Positions 25,757 to 34,332 of a stretch of DNA of 64,000 nucleotides are shown here, piece by piece; the first letter of the stretch is position 1, and every line of letters begins with the position of its first letter. The stretch is from assembly GCF_014903745.1 (NCBI RefSeq), contig NZ_JACVXA010000012.1:1-64000 (forward strand), in the 5' to 3' direction. This DNA is from Mangrovicoccus algicola (GTDB lineage: Bacteria > Pseudomonadota > Alphaproteobacteria > Rhodobacterales > Rhodobacteraceae). Below the pieces are notes generated by a model, which saw only the letters and a program-made list of their open reading frames with translations, made no database searches and was not told the DNA's origin. A program made the position numbers and the translations under genes.

Positions 25757-26494
25757 TCAGCTCGACAGCGGCAGCGCCCTCTCGTCGCGTTCCAGCACCA
25801 GCCCCAGCCAGCCGCGCAGCACCACGTCCCAGGGCAGCGGCGCCGCCGCCGGACAGGGCTGGGCCTGGACGGCCGCGATGGCATCGGTGCGGCTGCGCCC
25901 GTATTTCTCGAAGATCGCGGGCGGCAGCCAGATCTGGTCTCCGTCGAAGCCGAAGGCGGCGAAGGTCTGGTCGCTGCTGCGCTGAAGCGTCATGCGCACG
26001 CGGCAGATCTTGGCGCGCTGCCCCGCCTGCGCGACCATCCGCGACTCGCAGCTTTCCGGAAAGGTCCGCGTCGCGCCGGTATCCAGCCAGGTGACCTGCC
26101 CGCGGAACCTGATCTCGGTCGGGATGCCGCCTTCGACATCGGGAAAGCCGGGCAGGTTCTGTTCCAGCACCCAGTCCATGATCGGCAGCGCGGCGGCAAG
26201 GAAGTTGTAGAAATCCCGCTCCTCCTCCAGCCGCTGCACCCGCGCCGGATCCAGGTCCGAGGCGCAGAGATATTCATAGCGCGTCCCGTCGGCCGAGATC
26301 GCGTAGATCGCCCCGCCCGAAAGCTGCGGCACCGGCATCGGCCGGCCCAGCCCGTAGAAGCGCGCGACATCCTCGGTGCGCACCATCGACAGCACGGCCA
26401 CGACATAGAACAGGACGATCACCAGCCCCAGCCCGCCGACGATGCGCAGCATCCAGCGCCGGGCCATGGTCATGAAAGGATTGCGCTCAGCCAT
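25757..26494 (-). CDS. 245-aa membrane-anchored hypothetical protein
   Basis: One N-terminal transmembrane helix (about residues 15-40, VGGLGLVIVLFYVVAVLSMV) is followed by a soluble domain of about 200 residues that contains PGFPDVEGGIPTEIRFRGQV, GRSRTDAIAAVQAQPC and a C-terminal WDVVLRGWLG segment. No family recognised. It begins 9 nt after the stop of the 40-aa cysteine-rich gene; GTGAGGA inside that gene's end serves as ribosome-binding site, so the two are coupled. Convergent with apt 10 nt away. Confidence 0.8.
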   Translation of the reverse strand: MAERNPFMTMARRWMLRIVGGLGLVIVLFYVVAVLSMVRTEDVARFYGLGRPMPVPQLSGGAIYAISADGTRYEYLCASDLDPARVQRLEEERDFYNFLAAALPIMDWVLEQNLPGFPDVEGGIPTEIRFRGQVTWLDTGATRTFPESCESRMVAQAGQRAKICRVRMTLQRSSDQTFAAFGFDGDQIWLPPAIFEKYGRSRTDAIAAVQAQPCPAAAPLPWDVVLRGWLGLVLERDERALPLSS

Positions 26495-26503
26495 GACGCA
26501 TCC

Positions 26504-26626
26504 TCACCGCGGACAGCAGACATTGCCGCAGGGCGTATGCGTCGACGGGCATTGCTGGGCGGATGCGGGAAGGCCCGTGCCCGCCAGCAGCGTGGCGGAG
26601 AGGAAGGCGAGGACGGTCAGTTTCAT
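26504..26626 (-). CDS. 40-aa exported cysteine-rich peptide
   Basis: The ATG at 26626 opens a signal peptide (LAFLSATLLAGTGLPASA-Q) followed by a 17-residue mature part with four cysteines in the pattern C-x6-C-x3-CC (QCPSTHTPCGNVCCPR). Third codon positions are G/C-rich as in neighbours. The gene is placed directly before the 245-aa membrane orphan. A GTTAAC-containing word lies 68 nt upstream of the start. The C-G-x-x-C-C arrangement suggests a disulfide-stabilised or metal-binding loop. No known family assigned. Confidence 0.75.
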   Translation of the reverse strand: MKLTVLAFLSATLLAGTGLPASAQQCPSTHTPCGNVCCPR

Positions 26627-26693
26627 GGCAGAACCCCTGTGTTGGCTCCGGTCCCTGCCTGTCGCTGCCCCCGTTTCGTTGGGACAGAAGTTA

Positions 26694-26706
26694 CCCCAGC
26701 GTTAAC
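26694..26706 (-). promoter_or_regulatory. CCCCAGCGTTAAC word upstream of the 40-aa cysteine-rich peptide
   Basis: Differs by one base from 13490-13502 and is placed 68 nt from the start codon (74 nt in the other case). Adjacent bases on the minus strand read TTAACGCTGGGGTAAC, close to the TTAA-N7-TTAAC form of a CtrA box with one mismatch. Confidence 0.45.
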
Positions 26707-26733
26707 CTCGGGGACAGTCCTGTTTCCCCCACC

Positions 26734-28152
26734 TCAGCCCTGCCGCAGCACGGCGCCCGGATTCATGATCCCCGCCGGGTCCAGCGCCGCCTTGATCGCC
26801 CGCATCGCCGCCAGTTTCGCCGGATCGCCGTAGCGTTCCAGATCCTCGACCTTCAGCCGCCCGATCCCGTGCTCGGCCGAGACCGAACCGCCATAGGCAT
26901 GGACCAGGTCATGGATCGCGCGTTTCACCGTGCCGCGCAGGTCGTCATAGTCCGACCGCGCCCGCCCCGCGCCGGGGAAGACGTTGTAATGCAGGTTGCC
27001 GTCGCCCATGTGTCCGAAACAGTTCAGCCGCATCGAGCCGTCGCCCAGCCCCGCGACCAGCGCCGCGCCCTCGGCGATGAAATCCGGGATGCGCGAGACC
27101 GGCACCGCGATGTCATGGGAGGAGACGGATCCGATGCGGCGGTTGGCCTCGGGGATGTGTTCGCGCACCGACCAGAAGTCCTGCCGCTGCGCCTGCGATG
27201 CGGCGATCACGCCGTCGGTCACCCAGCCCTCCCCGGCGCCGGCCTCGAAGAGCGATTCCAGCGCCGCATTGCCGTCTATGCCTGCGACAAGGCCCAGCTC
27301 GACCAGCACCATCCAGCCGGGCGCATCCACGAAGGGGCGCCGCAGGTCGGGCAGCGCCTCGGCCAGGAAGTCCAGCCCCTGCCCCGAGATCAGCTCGAAG
27401 GCCGAAAGCTGCCCGGCCATGCGCGCGCGCGCCAGCCCCAGCAGATGCAGCGCCGCCGCCGGATCGGGCACGACGAAGATCGCGGTGGCCAGCGCGGCCG
27501 GGCGCGGCACCAGTTTCAGCGTGGCGGCGGTGATGATGCCCAGCGTCCCCTCCGCCCCGATCAGGAGGTTGCGCAGGTCATAGCCGGTATTGTCCTTGTA
27601 GAGCCGTTTGAGCCCGTTGAAGACCGACCCGTCGGGCAGGACCGCCTCGATCCCCAGGCACAGGTCGCGCGCATTGCCATAGCGCAGCACGTTCACCCCG
27701 CCCGCATTGCAGGCCAGCAGCCCGCCGATCCGCGCCGTGCCCTGCGAGGCCAGCGACAGCGGGAACAGCATCCCCGCCCCCTCCGCCGCCTCCTGCACTG
27801 ATTGCAGGATCGCGCCGGCCTCCACCGTCATCAGCGCCTCCTCGGCATGGATCTCGCGGATCGCGGTCATCCGCTCCAGCGAGACCAGCAAGGGAGGCCG
27901 CCCCTCGGGCGCCACCTGCCCCGAGACCAGCCCCGTGCCGCCGCCATAGGGAATGAGCGGCAGGCCGGTGGCGGCGGCATGGGTCACGATCCGCGCCACC
28001 TCTGCCGTGCCGCGCGGCCGCGCCAGCGCCATCGCCCGGCCGTGGAACCGTCCGCGGGGCTCCTCCAGATAGGCGGGGGGCGCGGCGATCAGGTCGATGC
28101 CGGGCAGCGCGGCGGAAAGGGCGGAAAGGTCGGTCGGCGTGTCAGTTGTCAT
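26734..28152 (-). CDS. FAD-linked D-2-hydroxyacid-type dehydrogenase (GlcD/D2HGDH/D-LDH family)
   Basis: 472 aa. FAD-binding PCMH domain with IPYGGGTGLVSGQ (about 65-77) and GVNVLRYGNARDLCLG. The C-terminal FAD-oxidase domain has GHMGDGNLHYN and the closing SAEHGIGRLK, the hallmark of D-lactate, glycolate and D-2-hydroxyglutarate dehydrogenases. The single-chain form without a partner GlcE/GlcF gene favours D-2-hydroxyglutarate or D-lactate as substrate, but the sequence does not decide. Its first 11 nt overlap the end of the MBL-fold gene, implying coupled translation. Confidence 0.9.
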   Translation of the reverse strand: MTTDTPTDLSALSAALPGIDLIAAPPAYLEEPRGRFHGRAMALARPRGTAEVARIVTHAAATGLPLIPYGGGTGLVSGQVAPEGRPPLLVSLERMTAIREIHAEEALMTVEAGAILQSVQEAAEGAGMLFPLSLASQGTARIGGLLACNAGGVNVLRYGNARDLCLGIEAVLPDGSVFNGLKRLYKDNTGYDLRNLLIGAEGTLGIITAATLKLVPRPAALATAIFVVPDPAAALHLLGLARARMAGQLSAFELISGQGLDFLAEALPDLRRPFVDAPGWMVLVELGLVAGIDGNAALESLFEAGAGEGWVTDGVIAASQAQRQDFWSVREHIPEANRRIGSVSSHDIAVPVSRIPDFIAEGAALVAGLGDGSMRLNCFGHMGDGNLHYNVFPGAGRARSDYDDLRGTVKRAIHDLVHAYGGSVSAEHGIGRLKVEDLERYGDPAKLAAMRAIKAALDPAGIMNPGAVLRQG

Positions 28153-28963
28153 CTTCGATCAGGCGGGGTTCCAGGACCACCACGGTCGGACGCGGCGGCA
28201 GCGTTGACAGTGACACCTGCATAAAGCTTTCCGCCCGCCGGTCCACCGCGAAACCGTCCCCCAGCCCGGCGAGGAAAGCCTCCAGCGAGGCGCCGCTGAA
28301 CCAGTGCATCGGCAGCACCACCGACGACCGCAGCCGCTCGACCACGCGGATCATCGTCGGCAGATCCAGCGTCAGCCCGCCATCCACCGGCACCATCAGC
28401 ACGTCCAGCCGCCCCAGCGCGGCGTATTGGGCGGGGGTCGGCTCGTGATGCAGGTGGCCCAGATGGCCGATGCACAGCCCCTCGGTCTCGAAGACGAAGA
28501 TCGCGTTGCCATTCGCCTCGGTGCCGCCATAGCCCCGGATATCGGTGGAGACAGAGCGCACCAGCAGGTTGCCCAGCTGCAGGTAGTGATCCGCGGGGCT
28601 GCCATCCCCGGTCCAGCCCGGCAGGACATGGGGGATGCGTGGATCGGGGCGCGACGTCCAGTGGCTGGAATGCCCCTTGTTCATCGTCGCCACCTCGGGA
28701 ACGAAACCGGCATCGCCCAGATAGCCCGCGTAATCGGTTACGATCGTGTGGCCCTCGGTATCGCGGATGACGAACATCGAATGGTCGATATAGCCGATCT
28801 GCACGGTATATTCGGGCAGCGGCTCGGACAGCCCGGCGGGGATCACCCTGACCCCCGGCACATGGTCCACCAGCGAGATGCAGTGGCTGGGCCGCCAGGC
28901 CGTTTCCTGCGCGGCGGCAGGCAGCACGGCGAGGCACAGCAGGGCAGCAATCGGAAAACGCAT
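28142..28963 (-). CDS. Exported MBL-fold protein (metal-dependent hydrolase-like)
   Basis: 273 aa with a signal peptide (FPIAALLCLAVLPAAAQ). The fold is suggested by IDHSMFVIRDTEGHTIVTDYAG, TMNKGHSSHWT, CIGHLGHLHHEPT, MVPVDGGLTLDLP and VVLPMHWF, matching UlaG-like beta-lactamase-fold proteins. The canonical HxHxDH is not intact (GHSSHW), so metal binding should not be assumed. Upstream member of a two-gene overlapping unit with the FAD dehydrogenase. Confidence 0.8.
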   Translation of the reverse strand: MRFPIAALLCLAVLPAAAQETAWRPSHCISLVDHVPGVRVIPAGLSEPLPEYTVQIGYIDHSMFVIRDTEGHTIVTDYAGYLGDAGFVPEVATMNKGHSSHWTSRPDPRIPHVLPGWTGDGSPADHYLQLGNLLVRSVSTDIRGYGGTEANGNAIFVFETEGLCIGHLGHLHHEPTPAQYAALGRLDVLMVPVDGGLTLDLPTMIRVVERLRSSVVLPMHWFSGASLEAFLAGLGDGFAVDRRAESFMQVSLSTLPPRPTVVVLEPRLIEDDN

Positions 28964-29111
28964 GTGGGACCCCCGGAAAGATGACCAAGGGTAAACACAG
29001 CCCGGCCCCGGCGATGGTCACGATCGCGTCAGGACCCGGCACGGCCGCGCAGCGGGCTTGCCATGCCCGCCCGAGGGGGCTCAGGCTGGTCCCGCAGCCG
29101 GGGGGAAGGCC

Positions 29112-29447
29112 ATGGAGATCAAGCCGGGAGGGAACATCGCGCTCAAGGTGCCGCGGCATCGATGGACGGAAACGGTGGCCTTCTACCGCGACCGGGTCGG
29201 TCTGCCGGTGTTGCGGGAGCTGCCGGAAAGCACCGCCTTCGCCTTCGGGACCATGACGCTGTGGGTCGACCGGGTGGAGCGCCAGAGCCAGACGGATGTC
29301 TGGCTGGAGCTGACCGCCGAGGATCCGGGCGCCGCGCTGGCCCATCTGCAGAGCCCGCTGCGCGACGAGCTGGAACCGCTCGGCACGGTGGACGGGCACT
29401 GGACCTCCGATCCCGCCGGGGTGGTCCTGCTGCTGCGCCGCGGGTGA
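29112..29447 (+). CDS. VOC-family (glyoxalase-fold) protein
   Basis: 111 aa. KVPRHRWTETVAFYRDRVGLPVLRE opens one half of a vicinal-oxygen-chelate module; TMTLWVDRVERQSQTDVWLEL and SDPAGVVLLLRRG complete it. A single module would need to dimerise. The usual metal histidine and glutamate set cannot be confirmed. GGGGGAAGG precedes the ATG at 29112. Convergent with the next GNAT gene. Confidence 0.75.
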   Translation: MEIKPGGNIALKVPRHRWTETVAFYRDRVGLPVLRELPESTAFAFGTMTLWVDRVERQSQTDVWLELTAEDPGAALAHLQSPLRDELEPLGTVDGHWTSDPAGVVLLLRRG

Positions 29448-29477
29448 CGCCCTGACCCGGCCCGGGCCCGGCGCCGC

Positions 29478-30068
29478 TCAGACCTGGCCGATCCCGGTCC
29501 GCCCGCGCCGGTCGCCGCGCAGATTGGCGTAAAGCACGTGATTGCGCCACCGGCCGTTGATCTGCAGATAACTCTGGGCGACGCCCTCGTATTTGAAGCC
29601 GCAGGATTCCAGCAACCCGCGCGAGGCGATGTTCTCGGGCAGGCAGGCGGCATGCAGACGGCTGAGATCGAGGACCTGGAAACTGTGATGCACCAGGGTC
29701 TGGATCGCCTCACGCATGTAGCCGTGGCGGGCATGGCGCGCCCCGATCCAGTAGCCGATGGTCCCGTCCTGGGCCGGACCGCGGCGGATATTGTCCAGCG
29801 TGATCGCGCCCAGCAGTTCCTCGTCCTCCTGGCGGATCACGAAGAGCGGCACGCCGGTGCCGGCCTGGATGACGCGCTGCGCCCAGTAGACCCGGCTGGT
29901 GAAGGCCTTGCGGGTCAGGTGATCCTCGGCCCATGTGGGTTCCCACGGGACGAGGAAATCGCGGCTTTCGCTGCGCAGCGCGGTCCAGGCGATGAAATCC
30001 GAATGCTGCGGCGGCCGCAGCAGGAGCCTTTCGGACAGGAGCCGGAACCGGCGCTTGCGTGCGATCAT
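29478..30068 (-). CDS. GNAT N-acetyltransferase of the RimJ/RimL type
   Basis: 196 aa. LLSERLLLRPPQHSDF, the DGTIGYWIGARHARHGYMREA acetyl-CoA segment and RLHAACLPENIASRGLLESCGF are the RimJ/RimL signatures (ribosomal-protein alanine acetyltransferases and relatives). Start set at MIARKRRF. Follows the M16 peptidase by 10 nt, an arrangement typical of Rhodobacteraceae. Substrate not determinable. Confidence 0.88.
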   Translation of the reverse strand: MIARKRRFRLLSERLLLRPPQHSDFIAWTALRSESRDFLVPWEPTWAEDHLTRKAFTSRVYWAQRVIQAGTGVPLFVIRQEDEELLGAITLDNIRRGPAQDGTIGYWIGARHARHGYMREAIQTLVHHSFQVLDLSRLHAACLPENIASRGLLESCGFKYEGVAQSYLQINGRWRNHVLYANLRGDRRGRTGIGQV

Positions 30069-30078
30069 GGGGCGGGTC

Positions 30079-31341
30079 TCAGGCGGCCAGGCGGCTCCTG
30101 AGCTGGTCCAGCGGCGGCACGTCCCCGGCCGGTCCGTAGACCGCCATGGCAAGGGGCGAGCGCGTCACCAGCTCGGCGCCGAAATCGCGCAGGCGATCCG
30201 CACCGACCGCCTCGATGTTCTGGATCGTCTCCTCGATGGTGGGCACCCGGTCCCAGATCGACAGAACCCGCGCCAGGCGCTCCGCCCGGGCCGAAGGGCT
30301 TTCCAGCCCCATCAGCAGCCCGGCCTTCATCTGCGCGCGCGCCCGCGCGATCTCGGGCTCGGTCAGGCCGTCCACGGATTTGCGGATCTCGTCCATGGTG
30401 ATGTCGCACAATTCGCCCAGCTGCTCTCCGGACGTGCCCGCATAGATCGTGGTCATGCCGGTATCGCTATAGGCCGAGGCCTGGGCGAAGATCGAATAGC
30501 ACAGGCCGCGCTTCTCCCGGATCTCCTGGAACAGCCGCGAGGACATGCCGCCGCCAAGCGCCGTGGCGAAGATCTGCGCCGTGTAGATGGCCGGGTCGCG
30601 ATAGCTGGGGCTTTCGAAGGCCAGGGTGAAATGGACCTGCTCCAGCTGCTTGATCTCGCGCCGCTCGCCGCCGGCGAATTTGGCCGGGTCCGCGACCTCG
30701 AAGGGGCTGGCGCGCAGATGGCCGAACAGCGCCTCCGCCTGGCGCACCAGCTTGTCGTGATCGACCGCCCCCGCCGCGGCGAGGATCATCTGCCCCGGCC
30801 CGTAGCGTTCGGTGACGAATTTCGACAGGTCCTCGCGCGAGAAGGTGCCCACCCGCTCGGCCGGGCCGAGGATGGACCGCCCCAGCGCCTGGCCGGGATA
30901 CGACACTTCCTGCAGCCAGTCGAAGACCACGTCATCGGGCGTGTCCAGCGCCTGTCCGATCTCCTGCAGGATCACGCCGCGCTCCACCTCGATCTCGCGC
31001 AGATCGAACAGCGGGTTGAGCACGATATCCGAGACGACATCGAGCGCCAGCGGCACGTCCTCCTGCAGGACGCGCGTGTAATAGGCGGTCATCTCGCGCG
31101 AGGTATAGGCGTTGATATAGCCGCCCACATCCTCGATCGCCTCGGCGATCTCCAGCGCGCTGCGCGTGCGCGTGCCCTTGAAGGCCATGTGTTCCAGGAA
31201 ATGGGCAATGCCGTTCTGCTCCACCCGTTCATGGCGGCCGCCGGCATTGATCCACAACCCCAGGGATGCGGATTTCAGGCCGGGCATATGCTCGGTTACG
31301 ATGCGCAGCCCGTTGGACAACCTGTGGATCTGAACTGTCAC
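30079..31341 (-). CDS. M16 (pitrilysin/mitochondrial processing peptidase-like) zinc peptidase
   Basis: 420 aa from a GTG that overlaps the thrC stop (GTGA). The inverted zinc motif His47-x-x-Glu50-His51 (HFLEHMAFKG) is intact, followed by the distal glutamate region REMTAYYTRVL. The C-terminal M16 domain is inactive by design of the family. Close to the mitochondrial MPP beta subunit; cytoplasmic, since no signal peptide is present. Part of the ctaE-surf1-thrC run. Confidence 0.93.
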   Translation of the reverse strand: MTVQIHRLSNGLRIVTEHMPGLKSASLGLWINAGGRHERVEQNGIAHFLEHMAFKGTRTRSALEIAEAIEDVGGYINAYTSREMTAYYTRVLQEDVPLALDVVSDIVLNPLFDLREIEVERGVILQEIGQALDTPDDVVFDWLQEVSYPGQALGRSILGPAERVGTFSREDLSKFVTERYGPGQMILAAAGAVDHDKLVRQAEALFGHLRASPFEVADPAKFAGGERREIKQLEQVHFTLAFESPSYRDPAIYTAQIFATALGGGMSSRLFQEIREKRGLCYSIFAQASAYSDTGMTTIYAGTSGEQLGELCDITMDEIRKSVDGLTEPEIARARAQMKAGLLMGLESPSARAERLARVLSIWDRVPTIEETIQNIEAVGADRLRDFGAELVTRSPLAMAVYGPAGDVPPLDQLRSRLAA

Positions 31342-32729
31342 GCGAAAATCAATCCTTCAATAGTCTCCTCCAGCACCGCCAGGTCGTTGGCGACCGGCAG
31401 CACTCTCTCGGAACGGTCATAGAGGTCCGCCATGCGCTTGGGAAGAGGGGGCCGCATGCCGATCGCCGCCTCGACCGCATCGGGGAATTTCGCCGGATGC
31501 GCGGTGGCCAGGGTGATCATCGGCACGGCGGGGTCCAGATGCTCCCCGGCGACCTTCACGCCCACGGCGCTGTGCGGGCACAGCACCTCGCCGGTGGCGG
31601 CATAGGTGGCGGCGATCTGGGCGGCGGTTTCCTCCTCGTCGGCGCGGCCCGAGGCGAAAATGTCGCGCAGCCGCGCCAGGACGCCCTGGCTGACCTCGAA
31701 CCCGCCCTCGCTGGCCAGTTCCTCCATCAGCCGCGCCACGGCGGCGCCGTCGCGGTCATAGGCATCGAACAGCGCGCGTTCGAAATTGGAGCTGACCTGG
31801 ATGTCCATCGAGGGGCTGATCGAGGGGGTCACGCCGGTCTTGCGATGCGCGCCGGTGGCGATGGTGCGGTGCAGGATGTCGTTCTGGTTGGTGGCGATCA
31901 CCAGCCGGTCGATCGGCAGCCCCATGCGCTTCGCGATATAGCCCGCGAAGATGTCCCCGAAATTGCCGGTGGGCACGGTGAAGCTGACCTTGCGCGCGGG
32001 GGCGCCCAGGGCGACGGCGGAGGTGAAGTAATAGACGACCTGCGCCAGCACCCGCGCCCAGTTGATCGAGTTGACGCCGGCGAGCCGCACCCGGTCGCGG
32101 AACTCGAAATGGTTGAACATGTCCTTCAGCCGTGCCTGGCAATCGTCGAAATCGCCCTCGATGGCCAGCGCATGGACATTCGCCGCGGCAGGCGTGGTCA
32201 TCTGGCGGCGCTGGACCTCGGAGACGCGGCCATGCGGGTACATGATGAAGACATCGACCGCGTCGAGCCCGCCGAAGGCCTCGATCGCGGCAGAGCCGGT
32301 ATCGCCCGAGGTGGCGCCGACGATGGTCACCCGGTCGCCGCGCCGCTTCAGGGCCGTCTCGAACATCTGCCCGATCAGCTGCATCGCGAAATCCTTGAAG
32401 GCCAGGGTCGGCCCGTGGAACAGCTCGCACAGGAAATGGTTCGGTCCCAGCTGGACCAGCGGCGCGCGCGCGGCATGGCCGAAGCCGTCATAGGCCCGCG
32501 CGATGATGCCGCGGAATTCCTCGTCGGTGAAGGCATCGCCGGTGAAGGGACGCATCACGCGGAAGGCGGCCTCCTCGTAGGAGAGCCCGGCCAGGGCCGC
32601 GATCTCCTCGGGGGTGAATGCCGGAATGGTCTCGGGGACATAGAGCCCGCCATCACGCGCGAGCCCGGTCAGCATCGCCTCCTCGAAGCTCAGGACGGGG
32701 GCGTTTCCGCGGGTCGAGACATAGCGCAT
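31338..32729 (-). CDS. thrC: Threonine synthase
   Basis: 463 aa, the long fold-type II form. MRYVSTRGNAPVLSFEEA at the start and HGPTLAFKDFAMQ with the PLP lysine are diagnostic. VGATSGDTGSAAIEA binds the cofactor phosphate. Converts O-phosphohomoserine to threonine. Starts 4 nt after surf1 and overlaps the M16 peptidase start. Confidence 0.97.
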   Translation of the reverse strand: MRYVSTRGNAPVLSFEEAMLTGLARDGGLYVPETIPAFTPEEIAALAGLSYEEAAFRVMRPFTGDAFTDEEFRGIIARAYDGFGHAARAPLVQLGPNHFLCELFHGPTLAFKDFAMQLIGQMFETALKRRGDRVTIVGATSGDTGSAAIEAFGGLDAVDVFIMYPHGRVSEVQRRQMTTPAAANVHALAIEGDFDDCQARLKDMFNHFEFRDRVRLAGVNSINWARVLAQVVYYFTSAVALGAPARKVSFTVPTGNFGDIFAGYIAKRMGLPIDRLVIATNQNDILHRTIATGAHRKTGVTPSISPSMDIQVSSNFERALFDAYDRDGAAVARLMEELASEGGFEVSQGVLARLRDIFASGRADEEETAAQIAATYAATGEVLCPHSAVGVKVAGEHLDPAVPMITLATAHPAKFPDAVEAAIGMRPPLPKRMADLYDRSERVLPVANDLAVLEETIEGLIFA

Positions 32730-32733
32730 GGTA

Positions 32734-33420
32734 CTACCTTTCCAGATACCGGCGGCGGCGCAGGCGCAGCAGCCAGAAGACGGTCATGCCCGCCCAGACG
32801 ATCGCCAGACCGAACCAGGTGACGGCATAATTCAGATGGTTGTTCGGGATCCGCGTCGGATCGGGCTCGGAGGGGATGAGCATCGGATTGACGGTATCGG
32901 CGGCGCGGACGATGGCCAGAAGCGGCTCGGTGCCCAGCTCCCGCGCCATCAGCTCGGGATCGCGCGCATACCACAGCTGGCTGCCCGGTTCATGGGCGGG
33001 CGTGAAGATGTCGGTTTCCTGCGGCCAGTAGAGAATCGCCTCGCCCTCGAAGACCGGCAGCAGATCCAGCAGCTCCGCCGCCTCGGGCGTGGTGCGGCCC
33101 AGTTCCAGCAGGATCCGGCGGCCATCGGGGAGTTCCAGCGGCCGGATCACCCGCATCCACATGGCGCCGCCGCCATCGGCCGGGGTCGCCACCAGCGCCC
33201 GTCCCTCGCCCAGCCGTCCCTGCAGGCGCACCGGGCGGAACCTGTCGCGCAGCGGATCCGGCGCAAGGGGCAGCGCCTCGGCCGGGAGGGCAAGCCGCGT
33301 GTCGATCTCGGCCAGCACCGCCTGTTTCCATTCCAGCCGCTGCATCTGCCAGACGCCCAGCCCCATCAGGACCAGCGTGCCGAGCACGCCGATCAGGAAG
33401 GGGGCGACATACCTGGACAT
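32734..33420 (-). CDS. SURF1-like cytochrome oxidase assembly protein
   Basis: 228 aa with two transmembrane helices at the ends (about 4-24 and 205-223) and a periplasmic domain between, the Surf1/Shy1 layout; RPVRLQGRLGEGRALV and the late YAVTWFGLAIVW helix are typical. In Paracoccus relatives Surf1 handles heme a for subunit I of aa3 oxidase. Start at MSRYVAPF. Separated from ctaE by a 102-nt gap that holds a long hairpin. Confidence 0.92.
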   Translation of the reverse strand: MSRYVAPFLIGVLGTLVLMGLGVWQMQRLEWKQAVLAEIDTRLALPAEALPLAPDPLRDRFRPVRLQGRLGEGRALVATPADGGGAMWMRVIRPLELPDGRRILLELGRTTPEAAELLDLLPVFEGEAILYWPQETDIFTPAHEPGSQLWYARDPELMARELGTEPLLAIVRAADTVNPMLIPSEPDPTRIPNNHLNYAVTWFGLAIVWAGMTVFWLLRLRRRRYLER

Positions 33421-33444
33421 GCGGGCGGGCTCCTCTTGCGGCAA

Positions 33445-33470
33445 GGGCGCGGATCCTGCGATCCGCGCCC
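33445..33470 (-). terminator. 11-bp hairpin between ctaE and surf1
   Basis: Perfect stem GGGCGCGGATC/GATCCGCGCCC with a 4-nt loop, 53-78 nt after the ctaE stop and about 25 nt before the surf1 start in the direction of transcription. TTGCC follows instead of a uridine run, so partial termination or mRNA processing/stabilisation is more likely than complete termination. Confidence 0.55.
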
Positions 33471-33522
33471 TCCGCTCTTGTCGGAAATCGGCCCCCGGTG
33501 CAAGCGGGGGCTGTCCCCGGGC

Positions 33523-34326
33523 CTAGGAACTGCCCCAGATGTAGATGGCCGCGAAGAGGAACAGCCAGACCACGTCGACGAAATGCCAGTACCAGGCCGC
33601 AGCCTCGAAACCGGTATGGTTCTCGGGGGTGAAATGCCCCCGCATCGCCCGCGCCAGGCACACCGCCAGGAAGATCGTGCCGATGACGACATGGGCGCCG
33701 TGGAACCCGGTCGCCATGAAGAAATTCGCGCCGTAGATGTTGCCCGCGAATCCGAAGGCCGCGTGGCTGTATTCGTAGATCTGGAAGGCGGTGAACAGCA
33801 TGCCCAGAAGGATCGCGATCAGCAGCCCGTTCTTGAGGTCCTTGCGGTTGTTCTCGTGCACCAGCGCATGATGCGCCCAGGTGGCCGCGCAGCCCGAGCA
33901 CAGCAGGATCAGCGTGTTGATCAGCGGCAGGTGCCAGGGGTCGAAGGTCTCGATCCCGGCGGGGGGCCAGTCGCCGTCGACGATCGGGCTCATCGGTCCC
34001 ATCGGGTACATGGCATGCTTGAAGAAGGACCAGAACCAGGCGGCGAAGAACATCACCTCGGACATGATGAAGAAGATGAAGCCGTAGCGCAGCCCGATCT
34101 TGACCACCGGCGTATGGTCGCCCGCGTCGTTTTCCGTGATCGTGTCCGCCCACCAGCCCCACATGACATAGAGCACGCAGATCAGTCCGGCGAAGAAGAT
34201 CCAGGGCATGGAGCCGTGCATCCACAGCACCGCGCCGAACAGCATGACGAAGGCCCCGACCGACCCCAGGAAGGGCCAGATCGAGGGTGGCAGGACGTGG
34301 TAGTCATGGGTCTTGGCATGCGCCAT
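33523..34326 (-). CDS. ctaE: Cytochrome c oxidase subunit III
   Basis: 267 aa. [33 protein letters not shown] (containing the conserved glutamate), [26 protein letters not shown] and [17 protein letters not shown] mark the seven-helix subunit III of aa3-type oxidase. Follows ctaG by 6 nt on the same strand. The core subunit I gene is not in this window. Confidence 0.98.
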   Translation of the reverse strand: MAHAKTHDYHVLPPSIWPFLGSVGAFVMLFGAVLWMHGSMPWIFFAGLICVLYVMWGWWADTITENDAGDHTPVVKIGLRYGFIFFIMSEVMFFAAWFWSFFKHAMYPMGPMSPIVDGDWPPAGIETFDPWHLPLINTLILLCSGCAATWAHHALVHENNRKDLKNGLLIAILLGMLFTAFQIYEYSHAAFGFAGNIYGANFFMATGFHGAHVVIGTIFLAVCLARAMRGHFTPENHTGFEAAAWYWHFVDVVWLFLFAAIYIWGSS

Positions 34327-34332
34327 TGCGGT

